Of a stretch of DNA of 64,000 bases, positions 9,580-17,286 are shown piece after piece; the first letter of the stretch is position 1, and each line of letters opens with the position of its first letter. Origin of the DNA: Sphingobacteriaceae bacterium DW12 (lineage in GTDB: Bacteria > Bacteroidota > Bacteroidia > Sphingobacteriales > Sphingobacteriaceae); the NCBI GenBank assembly GCA_000783305.1, contig JROE01000008.1:356204-420203 (forward strand), read 5' to 3'. Position numbers and translations under genes: made by a program. The notes under the pieces are model-generated. The model saw only the letters and a list, made by a program, of their open reading frames with translations, made no database searches and was not told the DNA's origin.

Positions 9580-9765
9580 ATGACTGAAAGAAAAAAGGGT
9601 TGGTTATCTAGAAATCTAAAAGAGATTCGCGAGACCCTATTTGAAAATAGCCCTGAGGATTCATCCTTCCAGAAAAAGCAAAAAGCAATTGGGTGGTATA
9701 TGTTTTTAATACTGATGACATGTGGAGCGTTAGCCATGCTTGTAGCCGTTTCGTTCGTGCATTAG
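9580..9765 (+). CDS. Small single-span membrane protein
   Basis: 61 residues from the ATG at 9580, preceded by an AGCAGG stretch. The first 40 residues are polar and basic (MTERKKGWLSRNLKEI), and one transmembrane helix follows (about 38-60, YMFLILMTCGALAML). I do not recognise the family. It is the first gene after the TetR-type palindrome, so it is probably under that regulator. Its last bases abut the next membrane protein in another frame, suggesting translational coupling. Confidence 0.6.
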   Translation: MTERKKGWLSRNLKEIRETLFENSPEDSSFQKKQKAIGWYMFLILMTCGALAMLVAVSFVH

Positions 9766-9773
9766 TTTACCTC

Positions 9774-10139
9774 TTGGACGACAGCTATTTTATTGGCTAT
9801 TCCATCAGCTGGATACTCATTCGCTTTACTAGACAAGGTGGACACCCTATCCCTTTACTCAACAACTGGTTAACCGACTTTGTATTCGTTCCACTGATAA
9901 TTCACGTGTCTCAAGCCGTTGGTATCTACTTTCTCCAAACTAAAAAACCTTTCCGCTATCCACTATTCCAGATTTTACTCATCTCATTTGCTACTTCTTA
10001 TGTCTTTGAATGGATGATGCCAGAATTTACCATCCACCATACCTCCGATTTATGGGATGTAGTCGTATATTTTTTGGGAGGCATGTTTTACTACTATATC
10101 CACCAGCCCTATACCCATAAGAGGTACAACTTCTCCTAG
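9774..10139 (+). CDS. Small multi-span membrane protein, start uncertain
   Basis: About 121 residues with three or four predicted helices (FVFVPLIIHVSQAVGIYFL; FQILLISFATSYVFEW; WDVVVYFLGGMFYY). The ending WDVVVYFLGGMFYYY resembles small Bacteroidota proteins often labelled magnesium citrate secondary transporter, a name with little experimental support. No ATG fits well. A TTG at 9774 lies 8 bases after the previous stop and begins the protein-like part; in-frame ATGs at 9720 and 9693 would overlap the previous gene and encode a frame-shifted copy of its helix. A sequencing frameshift joining both genes is possible but not required. Confidence 0.6.
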   Translation: MDDSYFIGYSISWILIRFTRQGGHPIPLLNNWLTDFVFVPLIIHVSQAVGIYFLQTKKPFRYPLFQILLISFATSYVFEWMMPEFTIHHTSDLWDVVVYFLGGMFYYYIHQPYTHKRYNFS

Positions 10140-10236
10140 CATTACATAGATTTACAAAATTCATTCAAAAATTTTAACTTTATTCGGATTAAATAGGATT
10201 TCGAACACTTTGTACACCGCACACAAACATTATACA

Positions 10237-10644
10237 ATGTCTATTACAATCTCTGATACTCGGGATATAGAACTCGAGGCTATACTTGATCTTTATAGCG
10301 CAAATAAATGGAGCGCTGCTGATAAACCGGATGAACTGTACAAAGCGCTGATAAATTCCGATTCCTTAATCTCCGCTTGGGACGGCAACAAACTAGTAGG
10401 AATAGGGAATGCTATCTCTGACGGACACCTCGTAGTCTATTATCCACACTTATTGGTACATCCTTTCTATCAAGGCAACGGCATCGGGAAAATGATAGTC
10501 AACAAAATGCAGGAGAAATATGGTAATTTTCACATGCAGATGTTGACAGCCGATGGCAAAGCCATTGAATTTTATGAAAAAGTTGGTTTCAGTCGGGCAG
10601 GACAAACCTCTCCGATGTGGATATACAAAGGGAACGAACATTAG
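10237..10644 (+). CDS. GNAT family N-acetyltransferase
   Basis: 135 residues from the ATG at 10237 (MSITISDTRDIEL); an upstream in-frame ATG at 10210 adds nine residues unlike the family. The acetyl-CoA pyrophosphate-binding loop of motif A is clear (HPFYQGNGIGKMIVN), as is the C-terminal AIEFYEKVGFSR of motif B. It is a small cytoplasmic acyltransferase; the acceptor is unknown. It reads toward the VOC gene 64 bases away, so the two could be cotranscribed. Confidence 0.88.
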   Translation: MSITISDTRDIELEAILDLYSANKWSAADKPDELYKALINSDSLISAWDGNKLVGIGNAISDGHLVVYYPHLLVHPFYQGNGIGKMIVNKMQEKYGNFHMQMLTADGKAIEFYEKVGFSRAGQTSPMWIYKGNEH

Positions 10645-10708
10645 TTATTCATAAGGGATGGTCGTTTCATAACATTGTGTAAATTTAGAAAGAGAAAAAC
10701 AAAAAGAT

Positions 10709-11065
10709 ATGTTGACAAGTGTAAACCCCAAATTACCCATGCGGGATAAAACCGCAACAAAGGAATACTATGTAAATAGACTAAGCTTTGAAGAATTGGG
10801 AACGGCAGACTATCCTGAATATTTAATGGTAAAAAGAGACGCGATTGAGATTCATTTCTACGCATTCAAAAATCTCGACCCCAAAGAGAATTATGGACAG
10901 ATTTATATCCGTACTAACGACATTGAGGGACTATATCAATCCCTTCTCGATAAGAGAGTGGCGATACATCCTGCTGGTCATCTACAAACGAAACCTTGGG
11001 GGCAAAAAGAATTTTCATTACTCGACCCAGACAACAATTTGCTTACTTTCGGGCAGAGCGTCTAG
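10709..11065 (+). CDS. VOC superfamily protein (bleomycin-resistance/glyoxalase fold)
   Basis: 118 residues, the usual length for a single-module pair of VOC beta-alpha-beta-beta-beta motifs. Visible features are the N-terminal YYVNRLSFEEL, the central EIHFYAF, the NDIEGLYQSL helix and the closing GQKEFSLLDPDNNLLTF, where the last conserved acidic/aromatic positions occur. Relatives either sequester bleomycin-type drugs or are dioxygenases/isomerases. Nothing in the context defines a substrate. Confidence 0.85.
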   Translation: MLTSVNPKLPMRDKTATKEYYVNRLSFEELGTADYPEYLMVKRDAIEIHFYAFKNLDPKENYGQIYIRTNDIEGLYQSLLDKRVAIHPAGHLQTKPWGQKEFSLLDPDNNLLTFGQSV

Positions 11066-11082
11066 GATGAAAAAGGAAATCA

Positions 11083-13497
11083 TTATCTACCCGCATTTCC
11101 CTCGATTTTCTGATCGCTGTTGATAATTTTACGATTTCGTGAACTGTATTTCCCTTTGCCAAATTTCCAAGAAAGATTTACACCTAACGATCTAAAAGGA
11201 AGTATAAAATTCCCACTCACCTCATGTGTAGGCGTCCTAAAGTTCGATGGAAGATTTTTTCTTCGGCTAAAAGGATCTACTAGGTTAAGACCTACAGTAC
11301 CGCTATCTGTACCAATTTTCTTCTTGATCGTAAAAGTGCACAAATTGAACGCGGAATAGTGGCCTTGAAAAACACGCTGTGGTGAATCAAAGAATACATA
11401 TGATTCAACCAAGTAACCTTTCTTGAGATCTACAGCAGCTCCAGCAAAAGATTTATAATTAGACAACCATCGATTTACGTAGATACTATGCGACGTATAT
11501 TGCGAATAGGGTCTAATCTCTTGCAGATTGAAATCCAGATTAGCGCGAAAACTCAAAACTTTGAATAAGGTGGTTGACGCAAACATATTAATACCGTATA
11601 CATAAGCCTCACCGATATTGTCAAACTGTTGCAGCATCAAGGTCTGATTGCCCTGATTCCTAGGGGTATAAATTGATTCGATAATATCACTCGTTTTTCT
11701 AAAATAGACGGTCATGCTCATCATTAGATTTCTGTCTACCAAATTACTAGCAAGCTCCAAATTATGAGCTAATTCGGCTCGCAAAGCTGGATTCCCTTGC
11801 TGCTGATTGATCGGGTCAGATGTGTTGAGAAAAGGATTTAAAAAATATAGACTCGGTCTGGCAATACGTTGGCTATAACTGGTCTTGAGCCCGAGTTTTT
11901 CATGGACTTGGTAGCCCAAGATTATATTGGGTATAAGATGATTATATCGATGTACGAACCCTTCCGCTCCTTTATCGGTATTGTTAGCTAAAAAAGTGTG
12001 CTCATACCGTAGCCCATAAATAGCCTGAATATCTTTACCGATGTCCATAGTTAGACTAGTGTAAGCGGCTGTAACCTGCTGACGATAGGTCAACGATCCA
12101 TCGTTGGATACATGGGATGGATCTTGGGCGATATGAATACCTTGTATGGTTTCACTCGTAATATCTCGAAAAATAGCCTTAGCTCCCAATTCAACTTTCG
12201 TCATTCCAATTGGATGTACATAGTCAATCTGTAATGTTGTTTCTTTATTGGCTCCAAAGTTACGTACCTTTTCTAGGAACTGAGGGCTGTCTACCGACAA
12301 ATCCATATCATTTTTACTTGTAGATAGTTGGACGGACATAGCGAGTTCCTGTCCTTTCATTCTTAATCCTCTTCTATAATCCAAACTCCAATCAAGGCCA
12401 CCAGACATCTGCTTACTATTGTTGAGAATAGGCAATAGATCAATCATGTGATATGGGTTTGTAATTTTATTCTTGGTGAGAATAGCAAACCGATTAAAAT
12501 TAAAGGTAGAGGTAAATATGTTATTAGTATCCACTTGGAAGTCCATCACTATGTTAGTTTGATAACCAAGACGTCGATTCTTACTATCGTTATGTTGAAA
12601 GGCAACTAGTCTTCCATCAGACGTGCGGTGTTCAGATGTAATCTGCGTCATTACTGGCCAGCTCCACGTATTTCCGATATGAGTTGATAGTCCTATTCTC
12701 TGTCCCCCAAAGTTGAGGCCAGCATTCCAGTCTCCCTGCCGTGTACCAATTGTAGAGGCTATAGTGCCATGTGAATTTTGCTGGATACGCTTTTTTGTGA
12801 TGATATTGATTACACCTCCTCCTTCAGCATCATACTTTGCAGTAGGATTGACCATCACTTCGATTGTCTGTATCTGATTCGCTGACAACATACGTAAGGC
12901 ATCTGCCACATGACTGCCCGTCATACCAGAAGGCTTTCCATTAATCAATATCCGCACCTGTTGATTGCTTCGCAAAGAGATGCGATCTTCCATATCTATC
13001 GCTACCATTGGTACTTTTCGTAAGGCATCCAAAGCAGTAGCACCATCTAACATGGCATCTCGCTCAACATGTACAACAAGTCGATCCAATTTATTTTCCA
13101 ATATGGATTTTACGGCCGATATCTCCACGGATTCCAGCTCTTTGATATCATACGATAGCACAATCGTCCCTAACTTGGCAGGTAGGTTACCTTGTTCTAT
13201 ATCTTGAAGCAATTTGGTGCGATAGCCAATCATTGTAATTTTAATCTGACACGCTATATTCTTGTCCATGAAAAATGTAAAATCTCCACTCTTATCTGTA
13301 ACCTGCATATCGATTATCTTTTGGTTACTCTCTTCGATTAATGTGATAGTAACGCCTTTTAGTTCCTTCATATTTAGTGAATCTCTAATCGTCCCACTTA
13401 TCTCCCTAAGGCTAACAGATTCTTCACTATTTTGTGCACACACACAGAGCTGAACTAAAAAGATTGCACCAATCACCAAATATTTCCTTAGTAGCAT
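11083..13497 (-). CDS. Outer-membrane beta-barrel protein (TonB-receptor-like, OMP_b-brl_3 type)
   Basis: 804 residues. Signal peptide to about residue 22 (VQLCVCAQ), then a CarboxypepD-regulatory-like beta-sandwich (about 30-120, ISGTIRDS to LSYDIKELESVEI), a plug-like domain (about 130-235, with ALRKVPMVAIDME and NPTAKYDAEGGGVINIITKK) and a long barrel. This matches the Bacteroidota outer-membrane beta-barrel family related to TonB receptors. The C-terminus does not end in a strong aromatic signature (SDQKIEGNAGR), which is common in this subfamily. It is divergent from a LytS/LytTR system, with a direct repeat between them that probably regulates it. The ligand is unknown. Confidence 0.88.
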   Translation of the reverse strand: MLLRKYLVIGAIFLVQLCVCAQNSEESVSLREISGTIRDSLNMKELKGVTITLIEESNQKIIDMQVTDKSGDFTFFMDKNIACQIKITMIGYRTKLLQDIEQGNLPAKLGTIVLSYDIKELESVEISAVKSILENKLDRLVVHVERDAMLDGATALDALRKVPMVAIDMEDRISLRSNQQVRILINGKPSGMTGSHVADALRMLSANQIQTIEVMVNPTAKYDAEGGGVINIITKKRIQQNSHGTIASTIGTRQGDWNAGLNFGGQRIGLSTHIGNTWSWPVMTQITSEHRTSDGRLVAFQHNDSKNRRLGYQTNIVMDFQVDTNNIFTSTFNFNRFAILTKNKITNPYHMIDLLPILNNSKQMSGGLDWSLDYRRGLRMKGQELAMSVQLSTSKNDMDLSVDSPQFLEKVRNFGANKETTLQIDYVHPIGMTKVELGAKAIFRDITSETIQGIHIAQDPSHVSNDGSLTYRQQVTAAYTSLTMDIGKDIQAIYGLRYEHTFLANNTDKGAEGFVHRYNHLIPNIILGYQVHEKLGLKTSYSQRIARPSLYFLNPFLNTSDPINQQQGNPALRAELAHNLELASNLVDRNLMMSMTVYFRKTSDIIESIYTPRNQGNQTLMLQQFDNIGEAYVYGINMFASTTLFKVLSFRANLDFNLQEIRPYSQYTSHSIYVNRWLSNYKSFAGAAVDLKKGYLVESYVFFDSPQRVFQGHYSAFNLCTFTIKKKIGTDSGTVGLNLVDPFSRRKNLPSNFRTPTHEVSGNFILPFRSLGVNLSWKFGKGKYSSRNRKIINSDQKIEGNAGR

Positions 13498-13598
13498 CTT
13501 GAATTGATTTTTTTGTCAAAAATCACTATTCAATACCTTTATCTAAATTTTATTACACGAGAAGTTACTATTATTACGCCATTGGCATTATCGGCCCA

Positions 13599-13628
13599 TT
13601 CGCATAATAATTTGAAGTGTTCGCATAA
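13599..13628. promoter_or_regulatory. Direct repeat, probable LytTR regulator binding site
   Basis: TTCGCATAA occurs exactly twice, at 13599-13607 and 13620-13628, so the copies are 21 bases apart start to start (two helical turns) with a 12-base gap. LytTR DNA-binding domains typically bind two 9-bp direct repeats with a 12-13-base gap. The site is 41 bases upstream of the histidine kinase start and about 100 bases upstream of the barrel-protein gene. Confidence 0.6.
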
Positions 13629-13668
13629 CGTCATTAGCTAATTACTCGCTTAATATTTAAATTTGAAA

Positions 13669-14685
13669 ATGAAGAATCGAAAACTTCTCTACATTATCTT
13701 GCTTTTTTGGTTGATATCTACTCTATACTTGCTCTTGGGCACTCTTATATTTGCAAACTCAACCTACTACGGGCTCATATTAGTCGTTTCCTCTCAAATC
13801 ATTTTGTTAGTTCAAATGCTAATCTGCCTATTCTATATCTTTCCAAAATATTGGAAAAGAAATAAGATTCCACTATTGACCGTATCTACAGTGATACTAA
13901 TCCTAGCAGTCATTGCTATTCGATATTTGCTCGATGAAGTCTTATTCGTCCTCTTGCTCAATTTCCCGAAGACGGCAAATCTAAACCTTCAATTCTTTAT
14001 CTACGAAAATTTCTATCACTCACTACCAGGTATTTTTATAGCATTAATAACCTTCTTAATGGTGCAGTTATTGGAGTCCCAACAAGACCATAAAAACTTG
14101 CAAGCCGATGTACAACAGGCCGAACTCATTTTTTTAAAATCACAAATCAATCCACATTTCCTATACAATACATTAAACTACATGTATGCCCAGGCACTCC
14201 CTATTTCACAGAAGCTTGCCGACGCAATCCTACATCTATCTGACACGATGCGACATACGCTGACTCAAAATGAAAAACAGCTGACATCCTTGAAGGAGGA
14301 AATCCAATTCATTGAAAATTACATTAAGCTCCATGCATTGCAACACAATCAGGGGATTTGCTTTCAAATGTTTATAGATGGCCCGCTTGATGGTAAAGAA
14401 ATCTCCCCGCTAGTACTGATGCCCTTCGTTGAGAACGCGATTAAACACGGAGTACTGAATGATGCCAACAAGCCTATTTCGATTATATTAGAAACCACAG
14501 ATAATGAGATTATCTTCAAAATGCAAAACCATATCTCCAATCGCTCTACAGATCTTAACAGCGGACTAGGCCTAGACAACCTACGCCGACGCCTCGAGAT
14601 AATGTATCCGGCTAAGCATATATTGACGATATTTAAAGATGATTACCTCTTTAAAATCTGTTTAACAATCAAGATTACTGGATGA
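13669..14685 (+). CDS. LytS-family sensor histidine kinase
   Basis: 338 residues starting at the ATG at 13669; a TTG two codons earlier is also possible. Four predicted membrane helices (about 5-30, 38-60, 70-98, 118-135) form an integral-membrane sensor without a separate periplasmic domain. The His_kinase domain carries the phospho-acceptor in SQINPHFLYNTLNY (about H163) and an ATPase N-box PFVENAIKHG with a later GLGLDNLRRRL. It overlaps the response-regulator gene by four bases (ATGA), a coupled two-gene operon. The signal is unknown. Confidence 0.93.
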   Translation: MKNRKLLYIILLFWLISTLYLLLGTLIFANSTYYGLILVVSSQIILLVQMLICLFYIFPKYWKRNKIPLLTVSTVILILAVIAIRYLLDEVLFVLLLNFPKTANLNLQFFIYENFYHSLPGIFIALITFLMVQLLESQQDHKNLQADVQQAELIFLKSQINPHFLYNTLNYMYAQALPISQKLADAILHLSDTMRHTLTQNEKQLTSLKEEIQFIENYIKLHALQHNQGICFQMFIDGPLDGKEISPLVLMPFVENAIKHGVLNDANKPISIILETTDNEIIFKMQNHISNRSTDLNSGLGLDNLRRRLEIMYPAKHILTIFKDDYLFKICLTIKITG

Positions 14686-15389
14686 ATAATAATCAGAAAT
14701 ATCGATGCTTAGTATTGGACGATCAGGCCTACGCAACGGACATTATATCACTTTACATAAAGCGAGAAAGTGACCTTACACTTGTAGCAGCATTGACCGA
14801 TCCCTTTGAAGCAGTTAACTATGTCAATGAGGGGGTGATAGACCTCGTATTTTTAGATATTGAGATGCCAGGGCTAGATGGAATTCAATTTTTAAGATTA
14901 TGCGGCGAAAGATGTCGTTTTATTTTAACTACAGCATATTCGGAGTATGCACTGCAGGGATTTGATTTTAATGTTGTGGATTATCTGCTGAAGCCAATAT
15001 CTTTCGAACGATTTAGTCGTGCTGTGAACAAATTTCGTCAGTTGCAGCTCACGGCATGTTGTACCTTAGAGACAAAGACTTATATAACAATAAAAGGTGA
15101 TGCTAAGCATAAATATTACCGCATCCGTCTATTAGATATTATTTTCGTCAAAGGACTAAACAACTATATCGCTATACATACCCATTCAGAAACAATTGTG
15201 ACCTACATGACGTTGAAGGGCATCCTTAAGGAATTACCAAGCCAGGAATTCTGTATGACACACCGGTCTTACATCATTGGGAAATCACATATCAAGACGA
15301 TAGATGACAATCATCTAATAGTGGGCGACCATCTTATTCCACTAAGTAAACGCTATAAAAAAGAGGTTATAGAAAGCTTGAAAATATAG
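14682..15389 (+). CDS. LytTR-family response regulator
   Basis: 235 residues. The receiver domain (about 8-125) has the acidic pair DD at 13-14, phospho-acceptor D59 in VFLDIEMPG, the conserved T in LTTAYSEYAL and lysine in LLKPISF. The LytTR DNA-binding domain (about 135-235) shows YRIRLLDIIFVKGLNNYIAI and FCMTHRSYIIGK. It is the partner of the overlapping LytS gene. The phased direct repeat upstream of that operon is the obvious target, which would give autoregulation and control of the divergent barrel protein. Confidence 0.94.
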   Translation: MNNNQKYRCLVLDDQAYATDIISLYIKRESDLTLVAALTDPFEAVNYVNEGVIDLVFLDIEMPGLDGIQFLRLCGERCRFILTTAYSEYALQGFDFNVVDYLLKPISFERFSRAVNKFRQLQLTACCTLETKTYITIKGDAKHKYYRIRLLDIIFVKGLNNYIAIHTHSETIVTYMTLKGILKELPSQEFCMTHRSYIIGKSHIKTIDDNHLIVGDHLIPLSKRYKKEVIESLKI

Positions 15390-15870
15390 CGATCATGTGA
15401 TTCGAACTATTTTCAATAAGCAAAGTGAAAAATCTTAGAACAATACACCCATATTCGTCCAGAGTTGTCCTCGCTTTTTTATTTCACAAAGCGCTCCGTC
15501 AAACCATTGCCCTCCACAAATATAAGGTAGTATACTTTCTTCTTTAAAAGGAGGATACCTAGACGGCATGATTACCTATTTCTTCCAGTACACAGAGAAA
15601 AAACAGCTTGTGATTACAAAAAATTCCGGTAAAATATAAATATCCGTCCTCAGCTACAAAAAGACAAAATGAGACAAAACAAACTGAAAATGAGACTATT
15701 TTAAAGTATTTACCGATAAATTAAAGTTAGATTTGAATATCATCATTCTCTTTTGAAGAGTAGATTTCCCTAAGCAATTTTAAAGATAGAGGAATATTGA
15801 CACCTTTTTTTAAAATAGGCCATATAAATAAACCACTAAGTTAATTAAGTAGGACACGAAATAATCACCA
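15390..15870. other. Intergenic region with a phased direct repeat
   Basis: 481 bases without a convincing gene. AAAATGAGAC is repeated at 15666-15675 and 15687-15696, 21 bases apart, about 175 bases upstream of the enolase-superfamily gene; it could be an operator. The rest is AT-rich, with no clear TAnnTTTG promoter near the downstream start. Confidence 0.4.
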
Positions 15871-17088
15871 ATGAAAAGAAGGACATTTTTACAAGCGATG
15901 AACCTAGGTATCGCATCTACTGCATTGCTAAATTCAAAACTCTATGCAAGTACACATGAAATGGCGTCACAAATCATCACCGCAGACAGTGAACTTAGCT
16001 ATCACACCATCCAAGAAATCAAATATGCCCATGTACGCCTACAATATCCGCGTTTAGTGGGTAAAAATGCTCGACTTGATTTACATGGCTATGGCCCTCT
16101 CGTGGAAATCTGTTGTATAATTACCGACAAGGGAGCTAGGGGCTGGGGTTCATTACGAGGTTCAAAAAGGGATGCTGAACATGTAGCTGGGCAACTGATT
16201 GGCAAGAAAGTAACAGCTGTTTTTCAACCTCATGTCGGAACACTATTAAACGAACATATCGCCTTTGACATTGCATTACACGATCTCGCAGGGGTGATAT
16301 TAAATAAACCCGTCTATGCGCTACTCGGGAATGAACAACCCTTTACTACGGATTATTATAGTGGGATGATCTATTTTGACGATTTAGAACCAAGCCATAA
16401 GCCTGGTGGTATAGATCGTATATTGGAAGAGTGCCGATTCGATTATGATTTAGGTTATCGTCAATTCAAACTTAAAATAGGTCGTGGACATCGCTGGATG
16501 CCCTTCAAGGCCGGATTAGAACGCGACATTGAGGTCACTAAAAAAGTAGCTGAAGCATTTCCTGACTGTCAAATCTTGGTCGATGGTAATAACGGCTTTT
16601 TAGTAGATGAGTTTATTCAGTACCTACGTGGGATATCACCGGTAAAACTGTTCTGGATTGAAGAACCTTTTCATGAAACCATTCCCGACTATCAAAGATT
16701 GCGAAATTGGCTCACAAGCGAAGGCATACAGACCCTCCTCGCAGATGGCGAAGCAGATCCAGACCCGCGATTGCTCAAACAATTGATAGAAAAGAAGCTG
16801 TTGGATGTCCATCTTACGGATATAGAGGGATTGGGATTTACCAATTGGCGAAAATTAATGCCCGAACTTGAAAAGCTAGGCGCGCAAGCCTCGCCACATG
16901 CTTGGGGCTCACTACTCAAATCATATTATACCGCCCACCTCGCTGGAGGCCTAGGTAATACCGTCACTATTGAAGGAGTCACAAGTACGTCAGATGATGT
17001 TGACCTATCAGGCTATACCATCCAAAAAGGTAAATTAATTCCACCTCCATCACCTGGATTTGGCATGAAATTATTAAAGGATCTGTAA
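15871..17088 (+). CDS. Exported enolase-superfamily protein (mandelate racemase/muconate lactonising type)
   Basis: 405 residues. The N-terminus MKRRTFLQ followed by a hydrophobic stretch and LYAS looks like a twin-arginine signal. An enolase-type capping domain (about 45-160) precedes the barrel. Candidate catalytic residues are K200/K202 in FKLKIGRG, metal ligands D238 (VDGNNG), E264 (IEEP) and E294 (ADGEA), and H343 (SPHAWGS). This pattern is closer to the mandelate-racemase subgroup, acting on alpha-protons of carboxylates such as sugar acids. Most relatives are cytoplasmic, so Tat export is unusual. The substrate is unknown. The gene stands alone, convergent with the GH78 gene. Confidence 0.82.
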   Translation: MKRRTFLQAMNLGIASTALLNSKLYASTHEMASQIITADSELSYHTIQEIKYAHVRLQYPRLVGKNARLDLHGYGPLVEICCIITDKGARGWGSLRGSKRDAEHVAGQLIGKKVTAVFQPHVGTLLNEHIAFDIALHDLAGVILNKPVYALLGNEQPFTTDYYSGMIYFDDLEPSHKPGGIDRILEECRFDYDLGYRQFKLKIGRGHRWMPFKAGLERDIEVTKKVAEAFPDCQILVDGNNGFLVDEFIQYLRGISPVKLFWIEEPFHETIPDYQRLRNWLTSEGIQTLLADGEADPDPRLLKQLIEKKLLDVHLTDIEGLGFTNWRKLMPELEKLGAQASPHAWGSLLKSYYTAHLAGGLGNTVTIEGVTSTSDDVDLSGYTIQKGKLIPPPSPGFGMKLLKDL

Positions 17089-17177
17089 GCGCATTTAATC
17101 CGAATGACAAATATCCCGCTTATCAATAAAGGAGATAAAGGATAGTAAATTAACAGTAACATATCACTTATCTCATA

Positions 17178-17219
17178 TTCCCCAAAAAACTCAGAAATTA
17201 GCCAAAGTTTTTTGGGGAA
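17178..17219. repeat. 14-bp perfect inverted repeat between convergent genes
   Basis: Arms TTCCCCAAAAAACT (17178-17191) and its exact complement (17206-17219) flank a 14-base loop, between the convergent enolase-family and GH78 genes. The position suits a bidirectional terminator, but no separate T-run follows on either strand; the T-run lies inside the stem. It may be an mRNA-end stabilising hairpin. Confidence 0.5.
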
Positions 17220-17286
17220 ACACGGATAATATTTACTCTTCCTTATTCAATAAATAAACTACAATAAATTCCCCTCCCTTGCCGCA

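Noticed and set aside
13658..13665. TAAATTTG matching a -7 promoter element
   Set aside because: It ends four bases before the histidine kinase ATG, which would make a leaderless transcript out of line with the upstream repeat; probably chance in AT-rich sequence.
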